64,000 bases of DNA from Kitagawia praeruptora (lineage: Eukaryota; Streptophyta; Magnoliopsida; Apiales; Apiaceae). Location of the stretch: the NCBI GenBank assembly GCA_037693485.1, contig CM075350.1, positions 125,052,001 to 125,116,000 on the forward strand, read 5' to 3'. The translations under genes were made by a program, and so were the position numbers. Below, one piece after another: positions 42,510 to 55,282 of the stretch; the first letter of the stretch is position 1; each line of letters opens with the position of its first letter. A model generated the notes under the pieces. It had not been told where the DNA came from. It made no database searches and was given only the letters and a program-made list of their open reading frames with translations.

Positions 42510-45500
42510 TTTTTTTTTAAATAAAAAACAAACTGCATTCAACTTAAAAGATCATACGAAAGAGCCTCCAACAAGCATGTTGGAGAAGACGTGAAAATAT
42601 TCTGGGAATTAACTAAACACGGGAGTCTAGCCATCTCATGGGCTACCCTGTTAGCATTCTTCTGGATGAAACAAATAGAAACTAAAGGCAAACTTAACAA
42701 AGCTTGCTAACAATCCTCAACGACCTCACCCACCTCTAAACAATTCTGCTTACCATTTTTTATTGCTTGAACCGTGAGTAAAGAATCCGTTTCCACCACT
42801 ATCTGATCTTCGATGAGCTGCTGGTCTTTGATCCAAGACAATGCTTCTCTAACTCCCACTGATTCGGGCTCAAAAACAGACTCGACCACAGGGAGACATA
42901 CATTCCTACCCATTAAAAACGTGCCTTGACAGTCCCTCATTACCATCCCTACATTAAATTGCTGCGAATTCGGAAACACAGAGGCATCCACATTCACCTT
43001 AATGCTTCCTGGCTGCGGACACTTCCATTTAGCCATACCTTCATGCTCTGTTCTCCTCGACTGTACATTGCTACCCACCTTATTCTTCTGTGCCTCAAGC
43101 CATTCTGATTGAATTCCAAAACTGTTGTCCATAGCAAACGCAGGCGTGACTGTTCTTGCATCCCAACCTTTTTATTTCTCCAATGCCACACTCCCCACAA
43201 AACAACACAGATTCTGGTTATCTCCTCCATTGGTGCAGAATCGACTTTACTTAGCAGCCATTCGTGAGCATATTCAACTGTACTCCAGTCATACGAAACC
43301 CCAACATGATTCCAACACCCCTGAGCAAACTCACAATCGAAAAAGAGATGTGCCATGTGCTCTATGTCAGTTAAACACATTGGACATGTAATCCCTACTC
43401 TATGTCAGTTAAACACGTAGAACTGAGCCTCTTACGAATTGGAACAACATTATGACAAAATCTCCAGATAAAAACCTTAATTTTCTGAGGAATTCGCAGA
43501 TGCCAGATTCTTTTCCATCCAATACTTTGGGTAACTGCATTATTACCAAACTTCGAATTATACCAAAAGTGATACCCAAATTTTGCAGAGTAGATGCCAT
43601 CTTTAGAACCCGTCCAAGCAACTCTATCCAAGACATCTCTTTGAGGGACATTAATTGCCAAAATTGCTTCTGCATCCTCATGAATAAATTGTTCTCTAAC
43701 TAACCTTACGTTCCACCTTCTTTCGTTAGAGATCAATAGACTGGAGGCAGTTTCATTTCTACCCTCGTAAACAGGATTACTTTCCACATAATAATCAGCT
43801 TTCTTCCTCAACCAATGATCCTTCGTGGCATTAATATCTCTACCATTCCCAAAAACCCAACGAAAGCCCTTCTGCAATTCTTCTTTCGCAGCCCAAATGC
43901 CTGACCACACAAAACCAGGATCTCTCCCTTTACCAGCTTTAAGAATATTAGAAGATGGAAAGTATCTAGCTTTAAACAATCTAGTCACCAAAAAATCAGG
44001 ATTATGCCGAAAATTCCACGTATGCTTACCTAGTAAAGCAATATTAAAACCGTGAAGATTTCTGAACCCCAAACCTCCTTTGTTCTTCATAGTACTCATG
44101 TTGTTCCACGCAAGCCAACTGAGACCTTTCTGATTGTTTACATTACCAGATCTCCACCAGTAATTGTTGAAAAGCTGTTCCAATTCCTGACACAACGTTT
44201 TAGGCAGCAAGAAGCATTGCATGCTATAAGAGGGAATGGCTTGTGCCACATTTCTGATTAATACCGTCTTACCAGCTTGAGAAATCGTCTTCGCCCTCCA
44301 TGCCTGAATTCTTTTACTAGCCTTATCCTTCAAGTAACTGAACACCCTCTTCTTAGATTAACTTACTAATGAAGGTAAGCCAAGATACTTTGTGTTTGTT
44401 ATCCCATTGTGAACTCCCAAGATTGTTGATAACTCCAGTTGCTTATCACGTCTTACGTTTGCACTGAAATAAATCCCTGATTTCTGGAAATTGACAGATT
44501 GGCCTGAACACTCCTCATACCTCTCAAGTAAACGCTTGACATTGGTAGCTTCCTCAGTCTTCGCTTGGAAAAACAGGAACGAGTCATCTGCAAAAAGTAG
44601 ATGGGACACAGTAGGGGCTGTTCTACTTATTTTGCAACCATTGATTTCTCCAGCACTCGAGGCATCGTCTAAAGCGTTTGATAGCCCTTCAACACAAAGC
44701 AAAAACAGATAGGGGGAAAGAGGGTCTCCCTGCCGTAACCCTTTCTTCGGCTCAGTAGGACCAATAATCGAATCATTAAAGCAGAAATTATACGTAACTG
44801 TTCTCACACACAACATCATCCAGTCCACCCAGGTATCACAGAAACCCAAACATCTCATTCTCTGTCGCAAAAAAGTCCAGCTTACTCTGTCGTATGCCTT
44901 ACTAATGTCAAGTTTGAGGGCCACCTCTCCTCCCACTCCCTGCTTCTTGCGACTCATATGATGAATTAGCTCGAAAGCAACTAACACATTGTCCGTTATA
45001 CTTCTCTGCTTCACAAAAGCTGACCGATTCTCCGATATGATATGAGGCAGAACAACTTTCAGTCTATTGGCCAAGACTTTTGCAAGAATCTTATATAACA
45101 CGTTGCAAAGTGCAATAGGTCTGAAATCCTTCAAACAAGCAGCATTATCTTTTTTCGGTATAAGCACAACATTAGCGCAATTAAGTTCACCTGGAAAAGT
45201 CTTCAAGCGAAGCCAAGTTTTACAAAAACTGAACACTTCTTCACCCATCACAGCCCAAAAGTTCTGGAAAAACGCAGGGTTAAGCCCGTCAGGACCCGAT
45301 GCTTTATCTGGGTGCATCTGCCTGACTGCCACTGTAAATTCTTCGAATGAGAACTCTTCAATCAACCTCCTATTATGCTCATCAGATACAGTCATGTGCC
45401 CCATTACATCTGGTGTGACCATTGTACTAATATCACCTGTGAAAAACTGAACAAAATACTACTTCACGACCTCACACATACCCTCTTGGTCCTCCACTCT

Positions 45501-46530
45501 ATCACCATCGTTATTAATCAGGAAACTAATACGATTAGTTTTTTTTCCTTGCTGATGCCGAGGAATGAAAAAACTTGGTATTATCATCGCCTTCTTGAAG
45601 CCAAAAAACTTTAGCTCGTTGTTTCCAGTAACTCTCCTCTTGCATCAAAAGCACGTTAAGTTTCTCCCTCTCTTCTAAATACTTCTTAACACTGAGATCA
45701 TCATAACAGTCCACCAATCTATCCAAAACAGCTTTATGCTCTTTAATCTTCTCCCTAAATTTATGAAAAAAAGTCCTTCCCCATCGAGCCATGTAAGACG
45801 ACACCTCGATCAATTTAGGAAGAAGATGCAGGACCGGGATGCTCTTCCAGACTTGTGTCACCTCCTTGACAAAATTCGAATCCTTCAGCCAAATGTTCTC
45901 AAATCTGAACCTGAACGTCTTCTTAGCTATGTCAACTTTGAATAACTCTACTAATATAGGTTCGTGATCAGATACAGACGTGTGCAACAGCTTCAAATTA
46001 TTCAAAGGAAACCTACTCAACCAACTTGATGTAGCAAAACATCGATCAAGCTTCTCCCTCACCCAATTGCTAGTGCCCCTACTCTTCTCCCACGTATATT
46101 TACCTCCACACATGTGAAGTTCAGAAAGATTACAATCCTCAATGGCCTTGCCAAAACCATCTAGCAAAACCTGGGGATGCGGGATAGTACCCCTCTTATC
46201 TGATGCGTGTAAAAGATCATTAAAATCCCCCCATATACACCAAGGCAGAGATGAAATGTTGGCCAATCTACGAATCAACTTCCAAGAATCTCTTCGTTTA
46301 GTACGATCAGCATAACCATAAAAACATGTCAACCTCCAAGCGACACTACCATTCTCCGAAAACAAGACATCAATATGATGGTGAGAATAGCCAGAAATCT
46401 CATATTGTAACGATCGTTTCCAAAGCACAGCAAAGCCACCACTACGACATACTCTATCAACTGCAAAACAATTATCATAACCAAATCGAACTCTGAGCTC
46501 TTCTATTTTTGTTGTTGATATCATCATTTT
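42510..46530 (-). pseudogene. Degenerate L1-type LINE, 5' truncated
   Basis: Read on the minus strand: endonuclease from about 46527 (IWGDFNDLL; SDHEP), reverse transcriptase about 45420-44360 (LVAFELIHHMSRK, LRQGDPLSPYLFLLCVEGLS, LLFADDSFLFF), zf-RVT region (WLAWNNMSTMKNKGGLGFRN) and an RNase H domain to about 42560 (IKVNVDASVF, VETDSLLTVQ). Breaks: a frameshift in the A-run near 45540; a stop near 45460; a TAA at 44356-44358; a 19-bp direct repeat with a stop near 43395; a frameshift near 43100; a TAG at 42707-42709. The A-rich 3' tail lies near 42510-42530. The endonuclease lacks its N-terminal strand, so it was 5' truncated at insertion. Not functional. Confidence 0.9.
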
Positions 46531-47082
46531 TTAATTGACTCCAATTTATAATATCATTATACTTTTGATTTTTTGTCTTGCTAGTAAAATTAAAGAAACG
46601 TCAAGAATTATTTTTTTGAAAATAAACGTTAAATTATTAAAATGATCATTATGTTATATTTTAATTTTAAATTATCATTATATTATATTATTAAAAAAAT
46701 TCATGTTTTAGCATAAAATAAATATTCAAGTCGGAAATTGCAATGTCCATGGAAACAAATTAAGTCCATAGAAACAAATTGAACAGGTAAAAAAATCTTG
46801 AAACGTAGATCTTGAGATGAATATAAGAGTTACATAAATTTTGAAACATGGATCTTGGGATAGATATATAAGAGTTACATGAACTGCATGTTAGAGATAT
46901 TATTTTAGTCCTAAACTTTATTATCTACAAAATGTTACTGTACATCTTAAATAAATTAGCATCACCTATGAACATCGATGTTAAAAGTGTTAGGCTAAGA
47001 AATGGATCGACAAAATCTTCTTTGAAACCAATCAACTACACTGAAAGTTATTACAAGACAATGCAAACTGTACTTTGTTTTG
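46531..47082. other. Spacer between the LINE and the receptor kinase gene
   Basis: AT-rich, holding the receptor kinase 3' UTR. No other feature seen. Confidence 0.5.
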
Positions 47083-50000
47083 CTAAACTTCAAAAACCTT
47101 TAGAGTAGGAGATGAAATTTTAACCAACATAGCAAGAACTTCCTTCATGTTTGGCCTAGCCTGTGGCATCTCAGCAGCACACCTTATCCCAATTCTTAGC
47201 AGTTCACATAGCTCCTGTGCCCCCTCTCCACGTCTCGATGAAACCAATAGTCCAACTGGAACCAATGTTTTACCTTGTCGTCCATTCCCCATCACCCTTC
47301 TAGCCCACTCCACTAAACACTCTTCTCCACCATCCACTGCTCGCCTTCCCGTGGCTAGCTCCATCACCAGCACTCCGTAGCTATAGACGTCGCCTTTTGT
47401 TGTGGCCTGCCATGTTTGTCCATACTCCGGGGCAACATATCCAACTGTGCCTGCCACCATTGTGCTCACATGACTCCCTCCAGCATCAACAACTCTAGCA
47501 AGGCCAAAGTCGGTTACACGAGCCTTTCCATCTTTGTCAAGAAGCACATTGCTGGCTTTAACATCGCGGTGAACAATTAGTGGGAAGCACTCATGGTGTA
47601 GAAAGACTAGAGCACGTGCAACATCAAGTGCTATATCAATTCTTCGCCTCCATGTGAGACGTGTTGGGTCTGAAATAAGCTCTTCTAAGCTCCCACCTAC
47701 CATGTACTCATAAACAAGCAATTTTTCGGAGCCATCAAGGCACCAACCGTACAGTGTTACAAGGTTTGGATGAGACCAACCAAAGCCATTTCCAGTTAGC
47801 ACCTCCATTTCTGCTCGAAACTCTCTTTCTCCCTCGGGGCCCTCTCTTTGTTGTTTCTTTACTGCTACTTGTCTACCATCTGGCAAAACTCCTCTATACA
47901 CTGTTCCAAATCCTCCCCTTCCTATAATTCTGTCTTCTGAAAAATACTCTGTAGCTACAAAGATGTCTTTGTGTGTGAATTCTGTTTTATCCAATCGTAT
48001 AATAGTGACCTTATCCGATAACCATGGTGAAGATCCACCAGAAACTGAACCAGTGTCGTGTCGTTCCTTTACATCTTCCAGTAAATAACTCGGTGAGTTT
48101 TTTGAGCTTCTGCCCACGATGCAGACGAAAACACTCATTATTCCACATGCCAAGAAGGCTAGTGTTATCGCTAAAAACACCACCAGTGCAAACTTTATGT
48201 TCTTTCTTGGCTGGGCACTGATATCCGGTGGCTGTTTTGTATTGTTGCCTATATAAGGTGGAAGGCGTAACAATGGATCACCAAGAAAGGATGAGTTCTC
48301 AAATGTTGCTAACTGCCCAGTACCAGGAACTAACCCTGTAACATATGGATTGTAAGATATATTAAAACTGGTAAGATCATTCAAGTTATTCAAGCTAGCA
48401 GGGAACCTTCCAGAGAAATTGTTGTATGACAAATCAAGGTTTCGGAGGCAATTCATACTCCCCAATGCCACAGGAATCTCCCCAGAGATCTTGTTTTGTG
48501 TAATATTAAACACTACTAGTGGTATTTGTGCAATCTCTTCTGGAAGTGTACCATCAAAGTTATTAATCCCCAACTGCAACATGCTTAATTTCTGCATCTT
48601 CCCGATTTCAGGGGGGATTTCACCAGAGAATAGATTATTAAGTAGCAGAACATATCCAGTTATTTGATTTGTTCGGACATTTGAACCTGGAGCACAAACT
48701 GGGAATATTCCATACCCTTTAAGCAACATGTCCCATAGGCTTCTACATTTTTTCACAGTGAGGAGTGTGAACACAAAACTGAAGGGAGGGTACTCTGCCG
48801 GTATCCACCTCTTCAAAACTGAGCACTCCCCAGAACCAGCAGTGATACGATCGTCAATGCGATTCATAAGAAAAATTGGTGTGGCATTCTTGCCAATGTT
48901 TGCCAATTCAGGTGGTATTTTCCCAGAAATTTGATTGTTATCCAAGTTCAACCACAGCAAGCTACTACAGTTCCCCAATTCTGGTGGAATTTCACCAGTC
49001 AAATTATTATTTGCAAGCATCAACCACAGCAGGGAGTTTAAGTTTCCGATAGTTGGGGGAATGGACCCACTTAGCATATTGTAGGAGAGATCCAGGGTTT
49101 GGAGTTGAGGAAAATTCCCATACTCCAGTGGTATATTCCCACTGAACTGATTAGAAGCAAGAAACAAGTGCTTCAAGCCAAGCATCCTGGTGAATGCAAT
49201 AGGTAAATGACCAGAAAGGTTATTATAACTCAAGTCTAGACGGGCAATGTTTGATAGATTGAGAATACCAGAAGAAAACAATCCACCAGTATACGAATTC
49301 TCACTCAAAAGAAGATATTTTACTTGCGTCATGCGCCCAAGCACCTCTTGTATATCACCTCCAAAATTGTTCTTGCTCAACTCCAGAAAGACCAAATTCT
49401 TGAGGCCAACTAAAGACTCCGGTATTTCGTTGTAAAACTTGTTGTTACCCAACAAAAGTGCCTGGAGACTCAATATTGACCCAAGCTCTACTGGGATTAG
49501 GCCTGTGAAACTATTTCCCCACAAATTTAGCACTACCAAATTCTTACAATGTGAAATCTCCCTGGGAAATTCCCCATATAACAGATTCTCGGACAAGTCC
49601 AGAGCTTCCAAGCTGCAATTCTCTGAGAAAACCCACGGTGAGATTGTGCCACTAATGCTGTTGTTGGATACTACAAGCTCTTTTAGCCTTTCAAATGCAA
49701 TATTAATATTTCCAGTCAAAAAGTTGGAGCTTAAATCAACGTACTCCAAATTCCAACATTCATCAAAGGAGTTTCCAATTTCACCGGTCAAATTATTTAA
49801 AGAAATATTTGCAACCACCAAGCTGTTGCACACTCTTGGGAAAGTTAACTTAATATCTCCTGAAAATCTATTGACAGCAAGATCAAGAATTTCCAGATTG
49901 TTGAGTCCAGTGAGATTGAACTCACCTTGAATGAGGTTGTGCGATAGATTCAGAAATTTGAGGTTCTGACACCGGCCTAAATCAGCAGGAATTGAGCCTT

Positions 50001-50823
50001 CTATCGTATTCCCAGACAAGTCTAGATAAGTGAGTTCAGACAAGGCTGAAAAGTTTCCAAATAAACTGCCGGCAATGTTGTTGTTGGAAAGGTTGATTCC
50101 GGTCACTCGATCGTTGTCACATGAGATTCCATACCAGCCACAAGGTGAAGAATCAAGTGGACTCCACTGCGTATATGATCCTCGGTTAAAATGATTTTTG
50201 TCTTCAAGAAATGTCCTCAAACTTAGCAGAACTTCTTTATCAGTTTCCACTGAATCTCCGTATTTACCTGTAATTACCAACAAGAATACAAAGTACTCCA
50301 TCTTAAAAAATTTACTAGTAAGTGAAATTCATGAATAAACGTAAAAGACTTCAAATTGTCATGCAAGAAGTAGATTATCTACCCATCGGAGTTTAAGGCC
50401 TGCAGAACCTTGTACTGTAATGCAAGAAGTAGATTATCTACCCATCAAAATTTTCCATAACATTTCATCCCAAATCAAGCACTAAATCAACACCATGTAG
50501 CACCTTAGTAATTATAGTTCCCATAAACGCTAAAATGAAAGCAAACAAGCACTAAAAGATCATGGGTTCGAACTGACATTCACTAATCCCCCTCCCCAAA
50601 TCCGTAAAATCTACTGCATTGAAAAATAAATTGCATACCCCGAAAAAACTACAAAACGGAAAAGGAAGTATATCATTTGTAACAGAATTTATCAAGTATA
50701 TAATGATTTTAAACAATTAGAAGCCAGAAAGTAAGAATTATAATCTTAATATTTACCTGCAAATAAGATCAAGAAGACAACTAAATGAGTGACACTCAGT
50801 TGAGCAATTCTTTCTTCTGGCAT
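47083..50823 (-). CDS. NILR1: LRR receptor-like kinase, NILR1 / At1g74360 type (1083 aa)
   Basis: Exon 1 is 50823-50757 (MPEERIAQLSVTHLVVFLIL, a signal peptide); exon 2 is 50267-47083, joined GCAG|GTAAAT to TTACAG|GTAAAT in phase. Domains: LRR N-cap (SSPCGWYGISC), about 20 leucine-rich repeats, an island of roughly 70 residues with Cys (GECSVLKRW, VKKCRSLWDM, FPVCAPGSN) before the last repeats as in PSKR/BRI1-like receptors, a transmembrane helix at about 711-738 (FALVVFLAITLAFLACGIM), and a kinase from about 800 (GRGGFGTVYRG, VAVKK, HRDVKASN, DFGLA, GTVGYVAPEYG). The RD motif and all catalytic residues are present. Arabidopsis NILR1 acts at the plasma membrane in recognition of nematode-derived signals; the ligand here is inferred only. 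Length is close to the Arabidopsis protein. Confidence 0.9.
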
Positions 50824-52017
50824 GATGAGTATAGCCAACTGTTTCTCTCTTCTTTTTCTCCTCACCAACTCAGACCAATTCCATGGAGTTGTGTAAAATC
50901 TTGGTTAAACTGAATCAAAAACATTAAAAATTAAGAAGGGATAGATGCCTTGCATATATAGAAACATAAAATATACAAGTAAATGCCAAATGGGATTAAA
51001 ATGAGTGATATATTGAATGTCACAAGGCCTGCAGATGGACCAAAACAAAACTTGAATAAACAAACTGCACGTACGCAATTAGTTTAATTTGACCAAAGTT
51101 ATAAACAAATGATTAGAGTATGAACTTGATTGCATGCATAACATAAACAAATGTGTTATAAAACTACTAGTGACATAGGTTGTGTGTAGTATTATACTTG
51201 TCCTTTACACGGATGGTTACGGATTCTTGGACGTGATCAAGAAGCTGAGTTAACGACTATGAAGATCGATAGAATCGACAAAAGCCGCCCCAGTTGACCG
51301 TGCTGTTTATGCACATTTACTCAAATTTATATTCAAATTTCAAGTATGTTTCATTTTACATTCAACTTAAAATTAAGGCCTGTTTTCTGTTGTTTTTGCA
51401 GTTCCTAATACTCTTCTCATGGTTTTTCATGTTACAATTTAAAATTTTATTTCGTCTCAATTCTAAATTTTAGTTATATTTTCAACAAAAAAAAAAATTT
51501 GCTTTTGGATCCGAAACTTAATTGAGATTTGTTTGAATTTTAACTTTCTTCAGCAGTGTCACAAAACTTCTTATTCTTAGTCTAGAATTTGAGAGATTTC
51601 ACATTGCATAGTTGTAACTTGCAAAAAAATGTAATACTGGAGTTAGGAATTTATATAAATTTGATGGTCATTCTGACTTGAGCGTTACAAACTTAATGTT
51701 TACTGGAAGTTTTTGTACTAACAAGCACACTGAGAGTGTGCTGGGAGACACATGCAAGAATGCTGAAGACTAGCTAGAACAAGTGAACAACTACTGTCAA
51801 TGTTCGCTAGGAAAATAAATAACAATTCTTAGAGGACATGTAAACGATTGTAAATTCTAGACCCTTTGCATTTTATTGTTATGTTATATGCGTAGAGTAC
51901 CTCCAGCAGCTTACTTGGAACTGCAAGTTTATCAAATACTTGAATAGTGAATACGTTAGCCTGTTTTTATTCTCAATTACAAGTACAATAACAATTAAAC
52001 CCCTCAGAGTTTGTGGT
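50824..52017. other. NILR1-like promoter and intergenic DNA
   Basis: A candidate TATA box TATATATGC lies on the minus strand at 50960-50952, about 130 bases before the ATG. The remainder is AT-rich and includes the 3' flank of the WEB-family gene. No other gene recognised. Confidence 0.45.
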
Positions 52018-54610
52018 CTAGAATTTCATATTAAGAATCTTACCCAGTGGCGGATGTGTTTTAGGAGGGAGACCAAGATCTTGTTTGTAATTGAATGTAG
52101 GCGTAATTGATGCCTCCTTAAGTGCTTGATGAGCAAACTTTCTCCTTTCCTTCTGCTCCCTCAACCTCCTTATATGTTCCTCAAGTGCTGCTTTACTTTT
52201 CTCAGCAGCCTCAGCTCTAAATGCTGCTTGTTCTGCTCGTGTTCTAAACTCCCCAATTCTTGCTGTTGTGATCTCCAGATCTTTCTTCAATGCCTCCAAC
52301 TCATACCTATCATCAGTCATTGTCTCTCGGACTTTATCCTCCCTATTAGCCTTTTCTACCAAGGCGTTGTATTCTTCCACTGAAACTGTGACGTTATTAT
52401 CTGTTACACCTCTTTCGACCCTTTTCTCTGCTTCTTCTTTTAATCCTCTGATTTCTTCATATGCTTCTTCTGCTTCTGATTTTAGCTGCTGAATGTTGAG
52501 GCGAATTGTCAGATTCTCAAGCTTGGCTTTTTCTTCAGCTGCCTCAGCAGCTGCTGTCTTTGATATTTCGTTATGTAGCTCAGACTTTAGGATTGCAATC
52601 TCCACTTGTGCTTCATTTTCTTTGCCTCTTATCTCATCTAACTCATTCTTAATACTTTCAAACTTGCAAGTTAGCATCTCAACATCTTTGCTGAGGTGTT
52701 CTACATCTTTTTTTGCAATTTCTTCATCTTTGTTTGCAATTTCAACATCTTTGTAGAAGCTCTGTATGCATTTGTTTGCAGTTTGAACGTCTTCGTGGTT
52801 GCGTTCTCTGTATTTGTTTGCAGTTTCAACATCTTGGTTGAGGCATTCTTTATCATTGTTCGCAATTTCAACATCTTTGTAAATGCGTTCTATTTCTTTG
52901 TTTGCAATTTCAACATCTTTGTTGAGGCGTCCTATGTCTCTCTTTGCGTTTTCAACATCTTTGTTGAGGCGTTCTCTGTCTTTGTTTGCAATTTCAACAT
53001 CTCTGTAGAGGCGTTCTACGTCTTCCTTTGCAGTTTCAACAACTTTGTAAAGACGTTCTCTGTCTTCATTTGCAATTTCAACATCTTTGGTGAGTCGTTC
53101 TCTGTCTTTATTTGCAGTTTCAAGATCTTTGTTGAGGTGCTCTATGTTTTTGTTTGCCTTTTCAACGTCTTTGTTGAGGCATTCTCTTTCTTTGTTTGCA
53201 ATTTCGACATCTCTGTAGAGGCGCTCTACATCTTTCTTTGCAGTTTCAACAACTTTATTAAGATGCTCTCTGTCTTTGTTTGCAATTTCAACATCTTTGG
53301 CAAGTCGTTCTCTGTCTTTGTCTGAAGTTTCAAAATCTTTGTTGAGACGTTCTCTGTCAATTTTTGCATTTTCAACATCTTTGTTGAGGCGTTCTCTGTC
53401 TTTGTTTGCAATTTCAACATCCCTGTAGAGTTGTTCTACATCTTTGTTTGCAGTTTCAAAAGCTCTCCTGAGACGTTCTCTGTCTTCGTTTGCAATTTCA
53501 ACATCTTTCTTTGCATTTTTATAATCGTGCTTTAGCTGAGTCAGCTCCGTTTCCAGAAAATTGATATGAACACCTTTATCTGAATTCTCTGTCACTAGCA
53601 GCTCCATATCAGCTATAAGCTGGTTGATATCACTAACAGCTTCAGAAGTAGCTTTCTGAGCTGACTTGTGTAGATCATTAGCTTTCTGAAGTTCCAACTG
53701 CAGCGAATCCACAAGTAAAGTCTTTCTCATGAGCTCTTTCTCCAGAGTTTGCATTGATCGCGGTTGATGATTTCGTATGGTTTCCAGTTCTTTGTGTGCT
53801 TCTTCAACTAACTTCGTAGCTGACAGTATTTCAGATTGCTTCTTAGATAGAACTGCAATATTTTCTTTTTCTGCCTCCAGAGCCGCTATCTGCATACAAA
53901 GAATAGTTTCATTGATCACTGATACATGCCCCTGGAGTTCTTCTGTCTTTTGCTTCTCTATGTTTAAAGCAGTTTCCATCAATTCCGCTTGTTTCAATGC
54001 CTCGCGCTCTGCATCTTGGGCTTCCACCACTTTTGCCTTGTTGCCAAGTAACTCCCCTTGTGTCGACTTCAACTCTCTTATAACATTGTAATATTCCTCG
54101 CGGATCTTTACAGTTTCTGAAAATTGTTCATTCATTTCCTTTATCTTGGATTCAAGTTCATCAATCCTTATTTTAGTTTCCCTACATTCATTCATGTATA
54201 TATCTCTCTCAAACTCAGTCTTTCCCAACATAATGGAAAGTTCAGATATTTCCCCCATCTCAAAGTCCAGCTGATTGAAAATACAAGAAAAAATGAAACA
54301 ATTAAAAATGTAATTTTATCCAAATGAAAAAAAAAAAAAAAAAACAAATCTGTTAACATATAATATAAGATCCATATAAGGTCTTCCTCTAATATCCTTC
54401 TTATCGTGAACGCTTTCAAGTTTACCGAAATAGAAAATGTTCTTTACGAATTAACATGGCATTGTAAATGTGCGCGTAAATTTGATGTTTTAAAATGCAT
54501 GTGTGGTTATAAGCTGCTCTGATGCATACCTTGCAGGGAGAACTTCTACAATCAGCCAAGTAAACCGAAGCTCGGACCGTTTCCATGGATAGTGTATCAG
54601 TCTCTCCCAT
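52018..54610 (-). CDS. WEB-family (DUF827) coiled-coil protein with internal repeats (777 aa)
   Basis: Exon 1 is 54610-54530 (MGETDTLSMETVRASVYLAD); exon 2 is 54270-52018; AAG|GTATGC joins AATCAG|CTGGAC in phase. Nearly the whole protein is coiled coil. The C-terminal third has WEB/DUF827 landmarks: TVSVEEYNALVEKA, EFRTRAEQAAFRAEAAEKSKAALEEHIRRLRE, and a PLGKILNMKF end. This resembles PMI2/WEB2-PMI15 proteins, cytoplasmic coiled coils needed for blue-light chloroplast movement in Arabidopsis. That role is inferred from family, and the match is strongest at the C-terminus. The middle (about residues 245-515) is an expansion of a 14-residue repeat, making it longer than PMI2-type proteins. The long + strand open frame at 52696-53325 is its shadow. 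Confidence 0.75.
52725..53520 (-). repeat. 42-bp coding tandem repeat in the WEB gene
   Basis: About 18-19 imperfect copies of a 42-bp unit encode DVEIANKDRERLNK variants (DVETAKKDVERLYR, DFETSDKDRERLAK and others). Frame is kept throughout. A higher-order similarity is visible, for example the VVETAKxDVERLYR unit recurs at about 53010-53050 and 53220-53260. Confidence 0.85.
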
Positions 54611-55282
54611 GCTGCACTTGAAAGAAATGAAAGGATGAGCCTACAAGATATATAATCTACAAGATATAATATGACAGGTGCATATGGAGTCTCGGGGCCG
54701 GGGCGGAGCAGATAAGAATATCGGGATGATATTCTCAACATTACATTGTAGAGATCGTCCAGAAACATTTGTTGCAAGTCGTAAACTGTCTTTAACTAGT
54801 GTCTTTTAGCAATGGTGTGCTTCATGCTCCAGTTTATGATCTTTAAGACGGCTTAGAAGACAATTAACATGAGAGTTTCATGGTTTTACAAATAAAATAA
54901 AGAGCAGCCTTGAACTTATGCAGCATGTCAGTCAGATTATTTGCAAGCAGAACGAGTTCATGTTTTTAAAGATAAGTATTACTTGTTTGTCTAATAGTTT
55001 TTGTAATTAACGGAAACCAAAACCTCAATTTCGATTGTATTTGGATTAGTTTTTTCGTTTATTAAAATCGTTTGGATCAGTAACTTGGTTGCATGAAATG
55101 GGAATGTCATTCATCGTAAATCATGCATTTTCTAAATTTCATTTATTCTCATAACTATAAACACAACTCTAAATTTCGATACCATAATAATACTCTAACT
55201 AGTACATTGCCAAGTCTTAAAATCTTTGAATACAAACACAACGCCAAGCAGGGCCAAAATGTTTTAACTCCTTAAGATGTAA
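54611..55282. other. WEB-gene promoter region and 3' flank of the FG-repeat gene
   Basis: No gene recognised. The open frame at 54490-54777 overlaps the WEB first exon in another frame and is not supported. Confidence 0.45.

Noticed and set aside
42707..43132. Free-standing RNase H gene
   Set aside because: It is the C-terminal domain of the degenerate LINE, collinear with its RT and zf-RVT parts.
52696..53325. 209-codon + strand open frame rich in Phe/Val/Asn
   Set aside because: It is the complement of the 42-bp coding repeat of the WEB-family gene; the repeat period keeps it open.
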